This document shows positions 1 through 5,855 of a DNA stretch of 7,187 nucleotides, piece by piece (within the stretch, counting starts at the first letter, position 1; each line of letters begins with the position of its first letter). The notes beneath the pieces are model-generated. The model was not told where the DNA came from. It worked only from the letters and a program-made list of their open reading frames with translations, and ran no database searches. The DNA comes from DASXRU01 sp039933315 (lineage in GTDB: Bacteria > Acidobacteriota > Blastocatellia > Pyrinomonadales > Pyrinomonadaceae): the NCBI GenBank assembly GCA_039933315.1, contig JBDTOI010000201.1, positions 1 through 7,187 of the forward strand. The letters are read 5' to 3'. The position numbers and the translations under genes were made by a program.

Positions 1-63
1 TGCGACGAGTTGGAGAACTTCGAACGGAGACAGGCGTGAGGTTAGGCTTGGATCTATAAACAT
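1..63. other. Possible edge of a neighbouring gene; strand undecided
   Basis: Too little sequence is present to choose between readings. On + frame 1 the bases give a charged tail, CDELENFERRQA, ending at TGA 37-39, with mostly G or C in third positions, as expected of a gene end. On + frame 3 another tail ends at TAA 57-59. On the minus strand an open frame begins at ATG 63-61, preceded by AGGAG four bases away, and runs off the left edge as MFIDPSLTSRLSPFEVLQLVA without its last residue being certain to belong. The minus-strand ATG sits beside a palindrome that may be a dispersed repeat, which weakens it. The + frame 1 tail is slightly preferred. Confidence 0.25.
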
Positions 64-64
64 T

Positions 65-82
65 TCACTCCTAACGGAGTGA
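65..82. repeat. Short perfect palindrome (7-base arms, TAAC loop)
   Basis: TCACTCC at 65-71 and GGAGTGA at 76-82 pair perfectly around TAAC. A weaker hairpin follows at 83-100, with GGA/TCC and TTC/GAA pairings around GGC. There is no T-tract after either, so this is not a good intrinsic terminator for a gene coming from the left. The motif CACTCC-N4-GGAGTG followed on the minus strand by AAATGTTTATAG resembles dispersed repeats I recall from acidobacterial genomes; that is memory, not a search. Confidence 0.6.
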
Positions 83-152
83 GGACTTCGGCGAAACTCC
101 TTTCCCCCGACAGGCAGGGCGTTGTTACATCACGGGTAGGAGCGGTAGGCGC

Positions 153-158
153 GAAAGG
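153..158 (+). promoter_or_regulatory. Ribosome binding site of the heparinase-like gene
   Basis: GAAAGG lies six bases before ATG 165, a normal Shine-Dalgarno spacing. It supports this start, which also gives an intact signal peptide. I see no convincing -35/-10 pair in 83-152; TATAAA at 55-60 has no partner -35. Confidence 0.55.
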
Positions 159-164
159 TTATTC

Positions 165-2555
165 ATGTTGAATCGGCGGAAAAAATTAGCAGGCGTGTTC
201 ATCACAATGTGCCTTGTGATTATGGGTGTGACCAACTCGCATAGCGCTCAGGCACAAACCAGTTCGAAGATTATTAGGCCGCGAATGTTGATTGGCGAGC
301 ATGATCCGCTCACAGGTTTCACCACCCTGCGCGCCAGATACGCCGCCGGGGCGCGTCCATCAGACGACATCGACGGCTGGGCGCTCACCTACCTCCTGAA
401 TGGCGACGAGAGCTTCGCGAAGCGTGCCGTGCAGGAGATGCGAACCACACACCCGCCAGATCTAGTTGGCTCGCGTACTTACCCGCAATACGTCAAGTGG
501 TCACTCGCATTCGATTGGCTCTACAACTACCCGGGGTTCGACGACACACTTAAAGACCGCATCGCCGGAGAACTCTTTAAGGCGGCGGAAAAGATGATGG
601 CAGACCAGTCGCTCAGGGAAGTGCAACTGGCGATGTACCACAACTACCCGGTCCGTTACCTGACTCTTGCAATTTTCGCGCTCACAGCAATTCAAGGCCA
701 CCCCTCCGTCGAGTCGCGCGCCGCGCCGCTGCGAAAACATGCGCGCGATGTATTGGATCACATCCTGGATCTGACGGACTTCATCACGCCCGACGGTGGC
801 TACCACGAGTCGATGGATTACCAGCGTATCACTTACGCGCCGCTGGCCATGATGGCCGAGTTGTTGCGCACCACTGAGAACAGCGACCCGGCAAGACGTT
901 ACACTGTTTTTCAACACTACACGGATACCTATCTCTACAAAGTGTTACCCGATGGCACGACCGCGCGTGACGACGACAACGAGTTTCCTTACCTGGAATG
1001 GGAGGACAACATTTGCCTGGGCTACGCGGTCCATCGTTTCAAAGATTCCTACGCCGCCTGGATGCTGCGCGAGAGTGGCTGGCCGGCGCAGAAAAAGTGG
1101 CGCGTGCCGATTACCCAGTTTCTCTGGGACGATCCCAACGTAACTCCGCGCAATCCCGCGGACAGCAGCGAAGCCGAGATCTCGCGTCATCACTTTTTCC
1201 GCGGTATCGGGCACCTCATCATGCGCGATGGTTTTGGGCCTGACTCCACCTGGATTGAATTCAACTCTGGCCCGTATCTCGCCAAGCACGATCACCTCGA
1301 TCAGAACCACTTTTTCATCTATCACAAAGGCTATCTCGCCACTGAGAGCGGGGCCGACTACACAGACACGGAAAGCCCGCATTACCTGAACTACTACCGC
1401 CGCACCATCGCGCACAACTCAATGCTGGTTTACAAGCAGGGCGAAAAGTTTTTCTGGGCAGAGAATCTCTGGCCCGCGGCCAACGACGGCGGGCAGCGAA
1501 TGGACTCATCACGTTACTGGAACACCGTGCGCAGCCGCGCAGACTTCGAGCGCACGCGGGATCTGTGGGCTACCGGGAACATGGAAGTTACAGATTACGT
1601 GCCCGGCATTTATCACTACGCGCGCGGCAACGCGACGCATGCCTATCAGCCGGCGAAGATGGAACGCTTCACGCGTGAAGTCGCATACACGCCCGGCAAT
1701 AACGTGATGGTCGTCTTCGACCGGGTTCGTACCACCGACCCCAACTACAAGAAAGTCTGGTTACTTCATGGCGTGGGCGAGCCGAGTGTGGCGGCAACTC
1801 AAAAGGGACGGGACCTCGGACAGGGTGGCACCGGATACGCGAACGCTTCAGTGTTCGCATATGAAGACGGCAAGGGACGCCTTCGCGTCCATTCCCTGCT
1901 TCCGCGCGAGCGGGAGGTTGTAAAGCGAGGCGGCGCGGGGTGGGAGTTCTGGACTCCCGGCGATGAGTTCGGAGGCGCCTGGGGGTCGGGAAAAAACTGG
2001 CCGCAGGATCCGGCGGCCGGTGGGCCGCTTCCCACTGACCCTTACCTGCACAAGATGTGGAAGACGTTCTGGGGCGAAGACTTCGAAAAGCTGCTGCCTT
2101 CAAACACTCGGGCGGTAGTGCCGGCGGCCTGGCGCGTGGAAGTTTCACCGTCGAAACCTGCGAAGGAAGATTTCTTTCTGCACGTGCTGGAAATCGGAGA
2201 TAAAGGAGATACGCGTGCGCCCCGGGTCGAGCTAGTTGACGGATCAAATCTGGTCGGCGCGCTGGTCGAAGGCGGTACGCTGGTGCTCTTCGCTACCATC
2301 GATGGCATGGTGACGGAAGGCGAAGTGACGATCCCGGATGTTGAAACAAGCACATTATTGGTCACCGGGCTGAGGCCACACGCGAAGTACGAGCTACAGA
2401 TGACCGGCGGCAGGGCAAACTGGCGCGGCGGACTCTTCAATGGCGTTCCCGGTATGAACTATATCGGCTCAGCAAACGGATCAGGTGTCATGCACTTGCC
2501 CATCAAAGGGCAGAAGGACGGGCGGCTGCGCCTACGCATTCTGTCTTCGGAGTAG
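165..2555 (+). CDS. Secreted heparinase II/III family protein (putative polysaccharide lyase)
   Basis: A 796-residue exported protein. Residues 1-30 form a Sec signal peptide: basic RRKK, hydrophobic stretch 8-22, and likely cleavage after AQA at 28-30. Residues about 40-320 are helix-rich and fit the alpha/alpha toroid of this family, including YHNYP (158-162) and GGYHESMDYQ (211-220). The beta-sandwich domain starts near 335 and holds the family's core: HDHLDQN (375-381), then TESG (393-396), then RRTIAHN (412-418). In Pedobacter heparinase II the equivalent HxH, Asp and His bind zinc; here H377, E394 and H417 are the likely counterparts, with Glu where Asp is usual. The remainder to 796 is beta-rich and ends in LRLRI. 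Family members cleave uronic-acid polysaccharides by beta-elimination, but the substrate and CAZy family cannot be told from this sequence. A 47-base gap separates it from the amidohydrolase gene. Assignment to the fold is firm; lyase activity is inferred. Confidence 0.88.
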   Translation: MLNRRKKLAGVFITMCLVIMGVTNSHSAQAQTSSKIIRPRMLIGEHDPLTGFTTLRARYAAGARPSDDIDGWALTYLLNGDESFAKRAVQEMRTTHPPDLVGSRTYPQYVKWSLAFDWLYNYPGFDDTLKDRIAGELFKAAEKMMADQSLREVQLAMYHNYPVRYLTLAIFALTAIQGHPSVESRAAPLRKHARDVLDHILDLTDFITPDGGYHESMDYQRITYAPLAMMAELLRTTENSDPARRYTVFQHYTDTYLYKVLPDGTTARDDDNEFPYLEWEDNICLGYAVHRFKDSYAAWMLRESGWPAQKKWRVPITQFLWDDPNVTPRNPADSSEAEISRHHFFRGIGHLIMRDGFGPDSTWIEFNSGPYLAKHDHLDQNHFFIYHKGYLATESGADYTDTESPHYLNYYRRTIAHNSMLVYKQGEKFFWAENLWPAANDGGQRMDSSRYWNTVRSRADFERTRDLWATGNMEVTDYVPGIYHYARGNATHAYQPAKMERFTREVAYTPGNNVMVVFDRVRTTDPNYKKVWLLHGVGEPSVAATQKGRDLGQGGTGYANASVFAYEDGKGRLRVHSLLPREREVVKRGGAGWEFWTPGDEFGGAWGSGKNWPQDPAAGGPLPTDPYLHKMWKTFWGEDFEKLLPSNTRAVVPAAWRVEVSPSKPAKEDFFLHVLEIGDKGDTRAPRVELVDGSNLVGALVEGGTLVLFATIDGMVTEGEVTIPDVETSTLLVTGLRPHAKYELQMTGGRANWRGGLFNGVPGMNYIGSANGSGVMHLPIKGQKDGRLRLRILSSE

Positions 2556-2560
2556 CTTTT

Positions 2561-2575
2561 ACCCGCTTCGCGGGT
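2561..2575. repeat. GC-rich hairpin between the heparinase-like and amidohydrolase genes
   Basis: ACCCGC (2561-2566) and GCGGGT (2570-2575) pair perfectly around TTC. It starts five bases after the stop codon at 2553-2555. TTTT precedes it, but only TT follows it, so it does not read as an intrinsic terminator on + . The 6-base stem and TTC loop (GAA on the other strand) resemble the hairpins of the 3931-4210 block, so a solo repeat unit is more likely. It could still shape mRNA decay between the two genes. Confidence 0.5.
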
Positions 2576-2585
2576 TCGCCCAAGC

Positions 2586-2595
2586 AAGGGGAAAG
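2586..2595 (+). promoter_or_regulatory. Ribosome binding site of the amidohydrolase gene
   Basis: AAGGGGAAAG, purine-rich, ends seven bases before ATG 2603. It supports ATG 2603, which gives a complete signal peptide. Confidence 0.5.
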
Positions 2596-2602
2596 ATTCG
2601 CC

Positions 2603-3934
2603 ATGAAGAAATCAACGCGACTATTAATCAGTGTCCTAATCTCGGTGCTGTTTCTATGCGTCGGAGTATCAGCGCAACGTCAACCGCCTGCCGCCTCAAG
2701 GCCCGCAGCAAAAGCTCCCATACGTGAGGTCAATCCGGTTGAGCGGCCTGATCCAAACCACGTCATTGCGATCGTCGGAGCCACTCTGATTGATGGACGA
2801 GGCGGACCTGCAATTCCGGAAGCTGTTGTCGTCATTCGCGGCGAACAAATTACGGCGGTAGGCAAGCGGGCATCTATAAATATTCCACCGGGCGCTGAGA
2901 TCTTTGACGCCAAAGGCCTCACCCTTCTGCCGGGGCTGATCGACGCGCACTTTCACATTGATGGTGACGATCCCCTGCCGGCGCTTTACCTGTCCCATGG
3001 CATTACGTCGCTGCGCGATCCGGGCCAGTGGATCGAGGCCTACGATGCGGCGCGGAAAGCGTCAGCGCCGGTGCCGCGTCTGTTTCTCTGCGGACCGCAT
3101 CTTGACTCACCACCGCCGGCTTACCCCGCAGACTCATTCATCGTGCGTGACGCGGAGGAGACGCGTCGTGCGGTCAACCGTTTTGCCGACGATGGCGCTT
3201 CCGCAATCAAAGTCTACTTTCGTCTGCCGCTCGCGCTCATCGGAGTTGCTACCGAGACGGCCCACGCGCGAGGCCTTCCCGTCACGTCACACCTCGAGAT
3301 CGTGGACGCGGCCGATGCCATCCGCGCCGGGGTTGACGGGGTGGAACACGCAACCTCGTTTGGCACTGCGTTGCTCCCGCTGCGCGATGCGGAAAAGTAC
3401 CGGCAAGCTGTCTTAGCTGATAACAACGCCCGCCGCGAAGGACGCTATCAGGTCTGGAACTCAATCAACCTCGACACGCCGCGGGCACGCGCTCTTTTCA
3501 GGTTGATCGTAGATCACGGCACGTTTGTCTCGCCGACGCTCGCAGTCTTCGAACGACAACCAGGCGATAAGGACACGACTGAGATGCACGTGCACGCATT
3601 TAAGCAAATGGAGAATTTCGTCCGTCTGGTGCACCGCGCCGGCGCGAAGGTAGTGGTCGGGTCGCATTCGGACGTGCCGCACGCGAAACGAGGCTGGGCG
3701 TACCAGCGCGAACTAGAGTTGCTCGTCGAATCAGGTCTTACGCCGATGGAGGCGATCGTTGCGGGTACCATGGAGAATGCGCGCTTCTTCCATATCGCCG
3801 AGCGTCTGGGGAGTGTTGAAACAGGAAAGTTGGCGGACCTCGTACTAGTGGATGGCGACCCACTCAACAATATCAGCAACATGCGGCGTGTGAAGCGGGT
3901 GATGCTTAGCGGGCGCTGGATCGAAGCACGGTAA
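2603..3934 (+). CDS. Secreted metal-dependent amidohydrolase (imidazolonepropionase/prolidase-like subgroup)
   Basis: A 443-residue exported hydrolase of the amidohydrolase superfamily. Residues 1-24 are a signal peptide (MKK, hydrophobic 7-22, likely cleavage after VSA), followed by a Pro/Ala-rich linker to about 50. The small beta-sandwich half follows (ATLIDGRGG, 60-68), then the TIM barrel. Visible metal-site residues are H116 and H118 in LIDAHFHID, K203 in SAIKVYF (a candidate carboxylated lysine), H230 in TSHLE and H249 in VEHATSF. The sixth site, usually Asp in GTD or GSD, reads GSHSD (353-357), putting His355 at the Asp position and Asp357 two residues later. The C-terminal part is typical: ELELLVESGLTPMEAI, then GKLADLVLVDGDPL. 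Relatives cleave dipeptides or cyclic amides, but the substrate is not shown. The stop TAA 3932-3934 lies inside the left end of the downstream repeat block. Confidence 0.87.
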   Translation: MKKSTRLLISVLISVLFLCVGVSAQRQPPAASRPAAKAPIREVNPVERPDPNHVIAIVGATLIDGRGGPAIPEAVVVIRGEQITAVGKRASINIPPGAEIFDAKGLTLLPGLIDAHFHIDGDDPLPALYLSHGITSLRDPGQWIEAYDAARKASAPVPRLFLCGPHLDSPPPAYPADSFIVRDAEETRRAVNRFADDGASAIKVYFRLPLALIGVATETAHARGLPVTSHLEIVDAADAIRAGVDGVEHATSFGTALLPLRDAEKYRQAVLADNNARREGRYQVWNSINLDTPRARALFRLIVDHGTFVSPTLAVFERQPGDKDTTEMHVHAFKQMENFVRLVHRAGAKVVVGSHSDVPHAKRGWAYQRELELLVESGLTPMEAIVAGTMENARFFHIAERLGSVETGKLADLVLVDGDPLNNISNMRRVKRVMLSGRWIEAR

Positions 3935-3953
3935 CGCAAACTGCTGGTTTGCG
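3935..3953. repeat. Hairpin A, left end of the repeat block
   Basis: CGCAAAC and GTTTGCG pair around TGCTG. The hairpin begins at the base directly after the amidohydrolase stop codon and belongs to the left inverted end. An alternative pairing exists between GCTGGTT 3943-3949 and AACCAGC 3958-3964. Confidence 0.75.
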
Positions 3954-3959
3954 AACGAA

Positions 3960-3976
3960 CCAGCCCGGAGGGCTGG
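3960..3976 (+). repeat. Hairpin B, CCCGGAGGG type
   Basis: CCAGCCC and GGGCTGG pair perfectly around GGA. It shares the core CCCGGAGGG with the hairpin at 4028-4044 and, on the other strand, with 4141-4155, while the outer arm bases differ. Confidence 0.8.
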
Positions 3977-3986
3977 CAGAAAGTAG

Positions 3987-4007
3987 CCGGTGGTCGAAGA
4001 CCACCGG
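3987..4007 (+). repeat. Hairpin C, CCGGTGGTC type with 9-base arms
   Basis: CCGGTGGTC (3987-3995) pairs perfectly with GACCACCGG (3999-4007) around GAA. It is the longest perfect stem in the block. The preceding spacer GTAG recurs, inverted, beside the partner copy at 4099-4129. Confidence 0.8.
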
Positions 4008-4027
4008 AATGGTGTGTTGCGAATTTG

Positions 4028-4044
4028 GCATCCCGGAGGGATGC
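4028..4044 (+). repeat. Hairpin D, CCCGGAGGG type
   Basis: GCATCCC and GGGATGC pair perfectly around GGA. The inner core is identical to hairpin B, but the four outer base pairs are different and still complementary. Confidence 0.8.
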
Positions 4045-4062
4045 AAGAATCGTTTATTTCTG

Positions 4063-4078
4063 GCACCCCTGCGGGTGC
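4063..4078. repeat. Hairpin E, at the middle of the block
   Basis: GCACCC and GGGTGC pair around CTGC. Its midpoint coincides with the midpoint between the two inverted ends of the block (4070.5). It is followed by GACCGCGGGTGGCGTGCG, a spacer containing CCGCGG that I recall in similar acidobacterial repeats. Confidence 0.7.
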
Positions 4079-4098
4079 GACCGCGGGTGGCGTGCGCT

Positions 4099-4129
4099 CC
4101 GGAGGTCTACGCTTCGCTTCGACGTCCGG
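4099..4129 (-). repeat. Hairpin C', inverted partner of C with a long loop
   Basis: CCGGA pairs with TCCGG, then a G/G mismatch (4104, 4124), then GTC with GAC, around a 13-base loop containing GCTTCGCTTC. Read on the minus strand it starts CCGG-N-CGTCGAAG, matching hairpin C (CCGGTGGTCGAAG) in layout but in opposite orientation, with a longer loop. Confidence 0.65.
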
Positions 4130-4140
4130 CTACTTTCTCG

Positions 4141-4155
4141 CAACCCTCCGGGTTG
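4141..4155 (-). repeat. Hairpin B', inverted CCCGGAGGG type
   Basis: CAACCC and GGGTTG pair around TCC. Read on the minus strand it is CAACCC-GGA-GGGTTG, the reverse-oriented partner of hairpin B, differing by a compensated A-T for G-C pair. Confidence 0.8.
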
Positions 4156-4167
4156 TGTCGAGTTGGT

Positions 4168-4187
4168 GAGCTTTTGAGGCAAAGCTC
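4168..4187. repeat. Hairpin F
   Basis: GAGCTTT (4168-4174) pairs with AAAGCTC (4181-4187) around TGAGGC. It has no visible partner in the left half of the block, so it breaks the mirror symmetry. There is no T-tract after it. Confidence 0.6.
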
Positions 4188-4206
4188 CGCAAACTAACAG
4201 TTTGCG
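4188..4206. repeat. Hairpin A', right end of the repeat block
   Basis: CGCAAACT (4188-4195) pairs with AGTTTGCG (4199-4206) around AAC. With GTTAC to 4210 it forms the right inverted end, matching hairpin A. A TTG at 4202 within it is in frame with the beta-helix gene but is not a credible start. Confidence 0.75.
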
Positions 4207-4216
4207 TTACAGAAAA

Positions 4217-5767
4217 ATGAACGTGAGACTCAAATTTATTTGCATCCCGTTGATGCTCTTTGCCCTGGTCCTTTTACACATCACGGCAAATGCTGCGGGC
4301 AAAACCATCTATGTGCACTTACTCGATGGGGACGACCGCACGGCGGACGGTAGTTACACACGTCCATACAAGTCCTGGCGCGTGGCCCTGCGCCATGTAA
4401 GCAGCGGCGATACGATCGTCGCCAAGAACGGTGACTATCGCAAAGCCGGTCGCGAGGCAAAGTGGGGTGGATTGGATTTTCTCCTGAGGCTATCAGACGC
4501 TCTGGAACCTGGTGACCCGCATCCTACGCCGTCAGCGCGCCCCGATGCGGTCGGTATCTACCGCTACGATCCCGAGCACCCACTCACCATCCGCGCCGAA
4601 ACCAGGCATGGAGTCATTCTCGATCACATTCGTTTTCATTTGGCGAGCGGAATCGTGATTGATGGCTTCGACCTCTTTCCCAATCCTTATTACACCGACG
4701 CTGCCGGAAAAAAGCTGAACTTCAGGCGCAATGGCATCCACGGCGACAGCGTGTTTGAACCGGATGACACCTACAACCATGTTCAGACGAATGATCCGCC
4801 CGGCGGCTACACCGCAACCTGGTATGATCGCGCGCTTTGGACCAGCTACATCACAGTGCGAAATTGCAGAATTCATTACGAATGTCCGCCGGGCGGGTGT
4901 ACGCCTTCGTATGACCCTCTGCAGGACGACGACCGCCTATATCTTATTAAGTTCAACCAATCGCACCACATCATCATTGAAGACAATGATCTTTTTGACG
5001 GCAAGAACTACCAGCGCAAACCGGCCATCGATCTGCCCTGCAGCGACGACGTAGTAGTACGCCGGAACCTGATACGCAACAGTCACCGCGGCGTAGTGAC
5101 GAAAGGCGGCGGTAGGCGCGTGCTTATTGAAGCGAACGTCTTCGTCGACAATTCCGGCGCCGCATTCTCCGGCGGCTCAACCGATCCGAATCTTTTTATC
5201 GATGGCCGCTATGGCGATCCCTGCTCCTTCGCCTTCTACGAGTCTTACGACATGACCGCGCGCGATAACCTCGTGGTTTCGACCCGGCCAGGCGAACGCC
5301 CTCTCGAACCTATTTCTATCTGGGCGGTAAAGAACGCGGTAGTGGTTAACAACACCTTCGTGGGCATAGGCGAGCGCGCTGTCTTGCTGATCCGTCCCGG
5401 GAACGAGGTTAACAGCCCGGCGAAAGGTTGCGGTCGCTCGGTTCGTTTGACGCTCACAGATAATCTGACTCTGAAGAACAATATCTTCATTCTCTCCGGA
5501 GTTGTCGACGAAACGATGCTTTACCAGGTAACCGGCGAGGGTGTGAAGATTGTCGGGTTTCAACATGGCGATAACACTTTCTTTAACGGCGGTCATGAAG
5601 TTCCCCTCGGCGGGCTAGCCGATCCAAACCATGAGCCGGGCTTCAGCAAAGATGATCCGAAACTTGCAGGAGGATTGGGCACGGATTACGCGACATGGAT
5701 GGCCACTGCGAAACTGAAGACTAACTCATCGCGCGGCAGGGGTGTTCGACCCGGCGGCAGAGGATAG
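4217..5767 (+). CDS. Secreted right-handed parallel beta-helix protein
   Basis: A 516-residue exported protein when started at ATG 4217. That start gives a clean signal peptide: MNVRLK, hydrophobic 8-22, likely cleavage after ANA at 24-26. A longer reading from TTG 4202 would begin in the repeat block and is rejected. Residues 30-74 carry a DUF1565-like entry (IYVHLLDGDD, then P-K-S-W-x-x-A, then SGDTIVAKNGDY). Successive beta-helix rungs follow: SYITVRNCRIH (210-220), HIIIEDNDLFDG (251-262), DVVVRRNLIRNS (278-289), RVLIEANVFVDNS (301-313), NAVVVNNTFVG (373-383) and LTLKNNIFILSG (417-428). The fold is common in pectate lyases, PL6 alginate/chondroitinase-B lyases and adhesins. I cannot identify catalytic residues, so enzyme activity is open. 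The protein ends in an unusual Arg/Gly tail (SRGRGVRPGGRG). No Shine-Dalgarno is visible; only CAGAAAA lies between the repeat and the ATG. Confidence 0.82.
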   Translation: MNVRLKFICIPLMLFALVLLHITANAAGKTIYVHLLDGDDRTADGSYTRPYKSWRVALRHVSSGDTIVAKNGDYRKAGREAKWGGLDFLLRLSDALEPGDPHPTPSARPDAVGIYRYDPEHPLTIRAETRHGVILDHIRFHLASGIVIDGFDLFPNPYYTDAAGKKLNFRRNGIHGDSVFEPDDTYNHVQTNDPPGGYTATWYDRALWTSYITVRNCRIHYECPPGGCTPSYDPLQDDDRLYLIKFNQSHHIIIEDNDLFDGKNYQRKPAIDLPCSDDVVVRRNLIRNSHRGVVTKGGGRRVLIEANVFVDNSGAAFSGGSTDPNLFIDGRYGDPCSFAFYESYDMTARDNLVVSTRPGERPLEPISIWAVKNAVVVNNTFVGIGERAVLLIRPGNEVNSPAKGCGRSVRLTLTDNLTLKNNIFILSGVVDETMLYQVTGEGVKIVGFQHGDNTFFNGGHEVPLGGLADPNHEPGFSKDDPKLAGGLGTDYATWMATAKLKTNSSRGRGVRPGGRG

Positions 5768-5778
5768 ATGAAGAAAGA

Positions 5779-5794
5779 GCGGGGGCAAGCCCGC
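5779..5794. repeat. GC-rich hairpin after the beta-helix gene
   Basis: GCGGG (5779-5783) pairs with CCCGC (5790-5794) around GGCAAG, 11 bases after the stop at 5765-5767. It is followed by CTTCCTGACTGCAAGTTTTC; the TTTT lies 18 bases past the stem, too far for a standard intrinsic terminator. The stretch GGGGGCAAGCCCGCCTTCC looks like another dispersed repeat that I recall from acidobacterial genomes. A role as a weak terminator cannot be excluded. Confidence 0.5.
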
Positions 5795-5855
5795 CTTCCT
5801 GACTGCAAGTTTTCTCAGTGCTTTGTATGTGGGGTGGCTCCCGCGATCCGTGTAC

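Larger units (their letters stand above)
3931..4210. repeat. Composite palindromic repeat block with 26-base inverted ends (REP/BIME-like)
   Basis: This 280-base block fills the gap between the amidohydrolase and beta-helix genes and contains nine small hairpins. Its ends are imperfect inverted repeats: 3931-3956 matches the reverse complement of 4185-4210 at 22 of 26 positions, both starting GTAACGCAAACTG. Farther in, 3961-3995 matches the reverse complement of 4121-4155 at 29 of 35 positions, including the shared spacer AGAAAGTAGCCGG. Hairpin order is A-B-C-D-E-C'-B'-F-A', so the block is a broken mirror image of itself. I see no transposase frame within it; an 82-codon open frame across 3949-4197 is made of hairpin arms and looks spurious. 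This architecture resembles REP/BIME elements, which are moved by RAYT (Y1) transposases in other bacteria. The relationship is inferred. No target-site duplication is visible at the ends. Confidence 0.8.

Noticed and set aside
945..1415. Minus-strand open frame of 156 codons
   Set aside because: It is antisense to the strongly family-like core of the heparinase II/III protein and shows no recognisable domain; high GC makes such shadow frames common.
1669..2247. Minus-strand open frame of 192 codons
   Set aside because: Pro/Arg/Ser-rich translation typical of antisense to a GC-rich gene; it lies entirely within the heparinase-like gene.
2561..2575. Intrinsic terminator after the heparinase-like gene
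   Set aside because: The stem is good but only TT follows it; the T-run precedes the stem instead.
2748..2762. GATCCAAACCA shared between 2749-2762 and 5621-5633
   Set aside because: Both encode D-P-N-H in unrelated proteins; an 11-base match of this type is expected by chance and coding bias.
2873..2880. Second copy of the TCTATAAA motif seen at 53-60
   Set aside because: Here it encodes part of SINIPP within the amidohydrolase, with no flanking palindrome; chance match.
3949..4197. 82-codon open frame inside the repeat block
   Set aside because: It is composed of hairpin arms and repeat spacers, has no ribosome site, and its residues follow from palindromes.
3935..4206. CRISPR array
   Set aside because: The repeated units are short self-complementary hairpins in both orientations with varying arms and spacing, not identical direct repeats with uniform unique spacers; no cas genes are present.
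4202..4216. TTG 4202 as the start of the beta-helix gene
   Set aside because: It lies within the right inverted end of the repeat. ATG 4217 gives a cleaner signal peptide.
4797..4897. Palindromes CCGCCCGGCGG and CCGCCGGGCGG in the beta-helix gene
   Set aside because: Both encode P-P-G-G turns in frame and need no further explanation.
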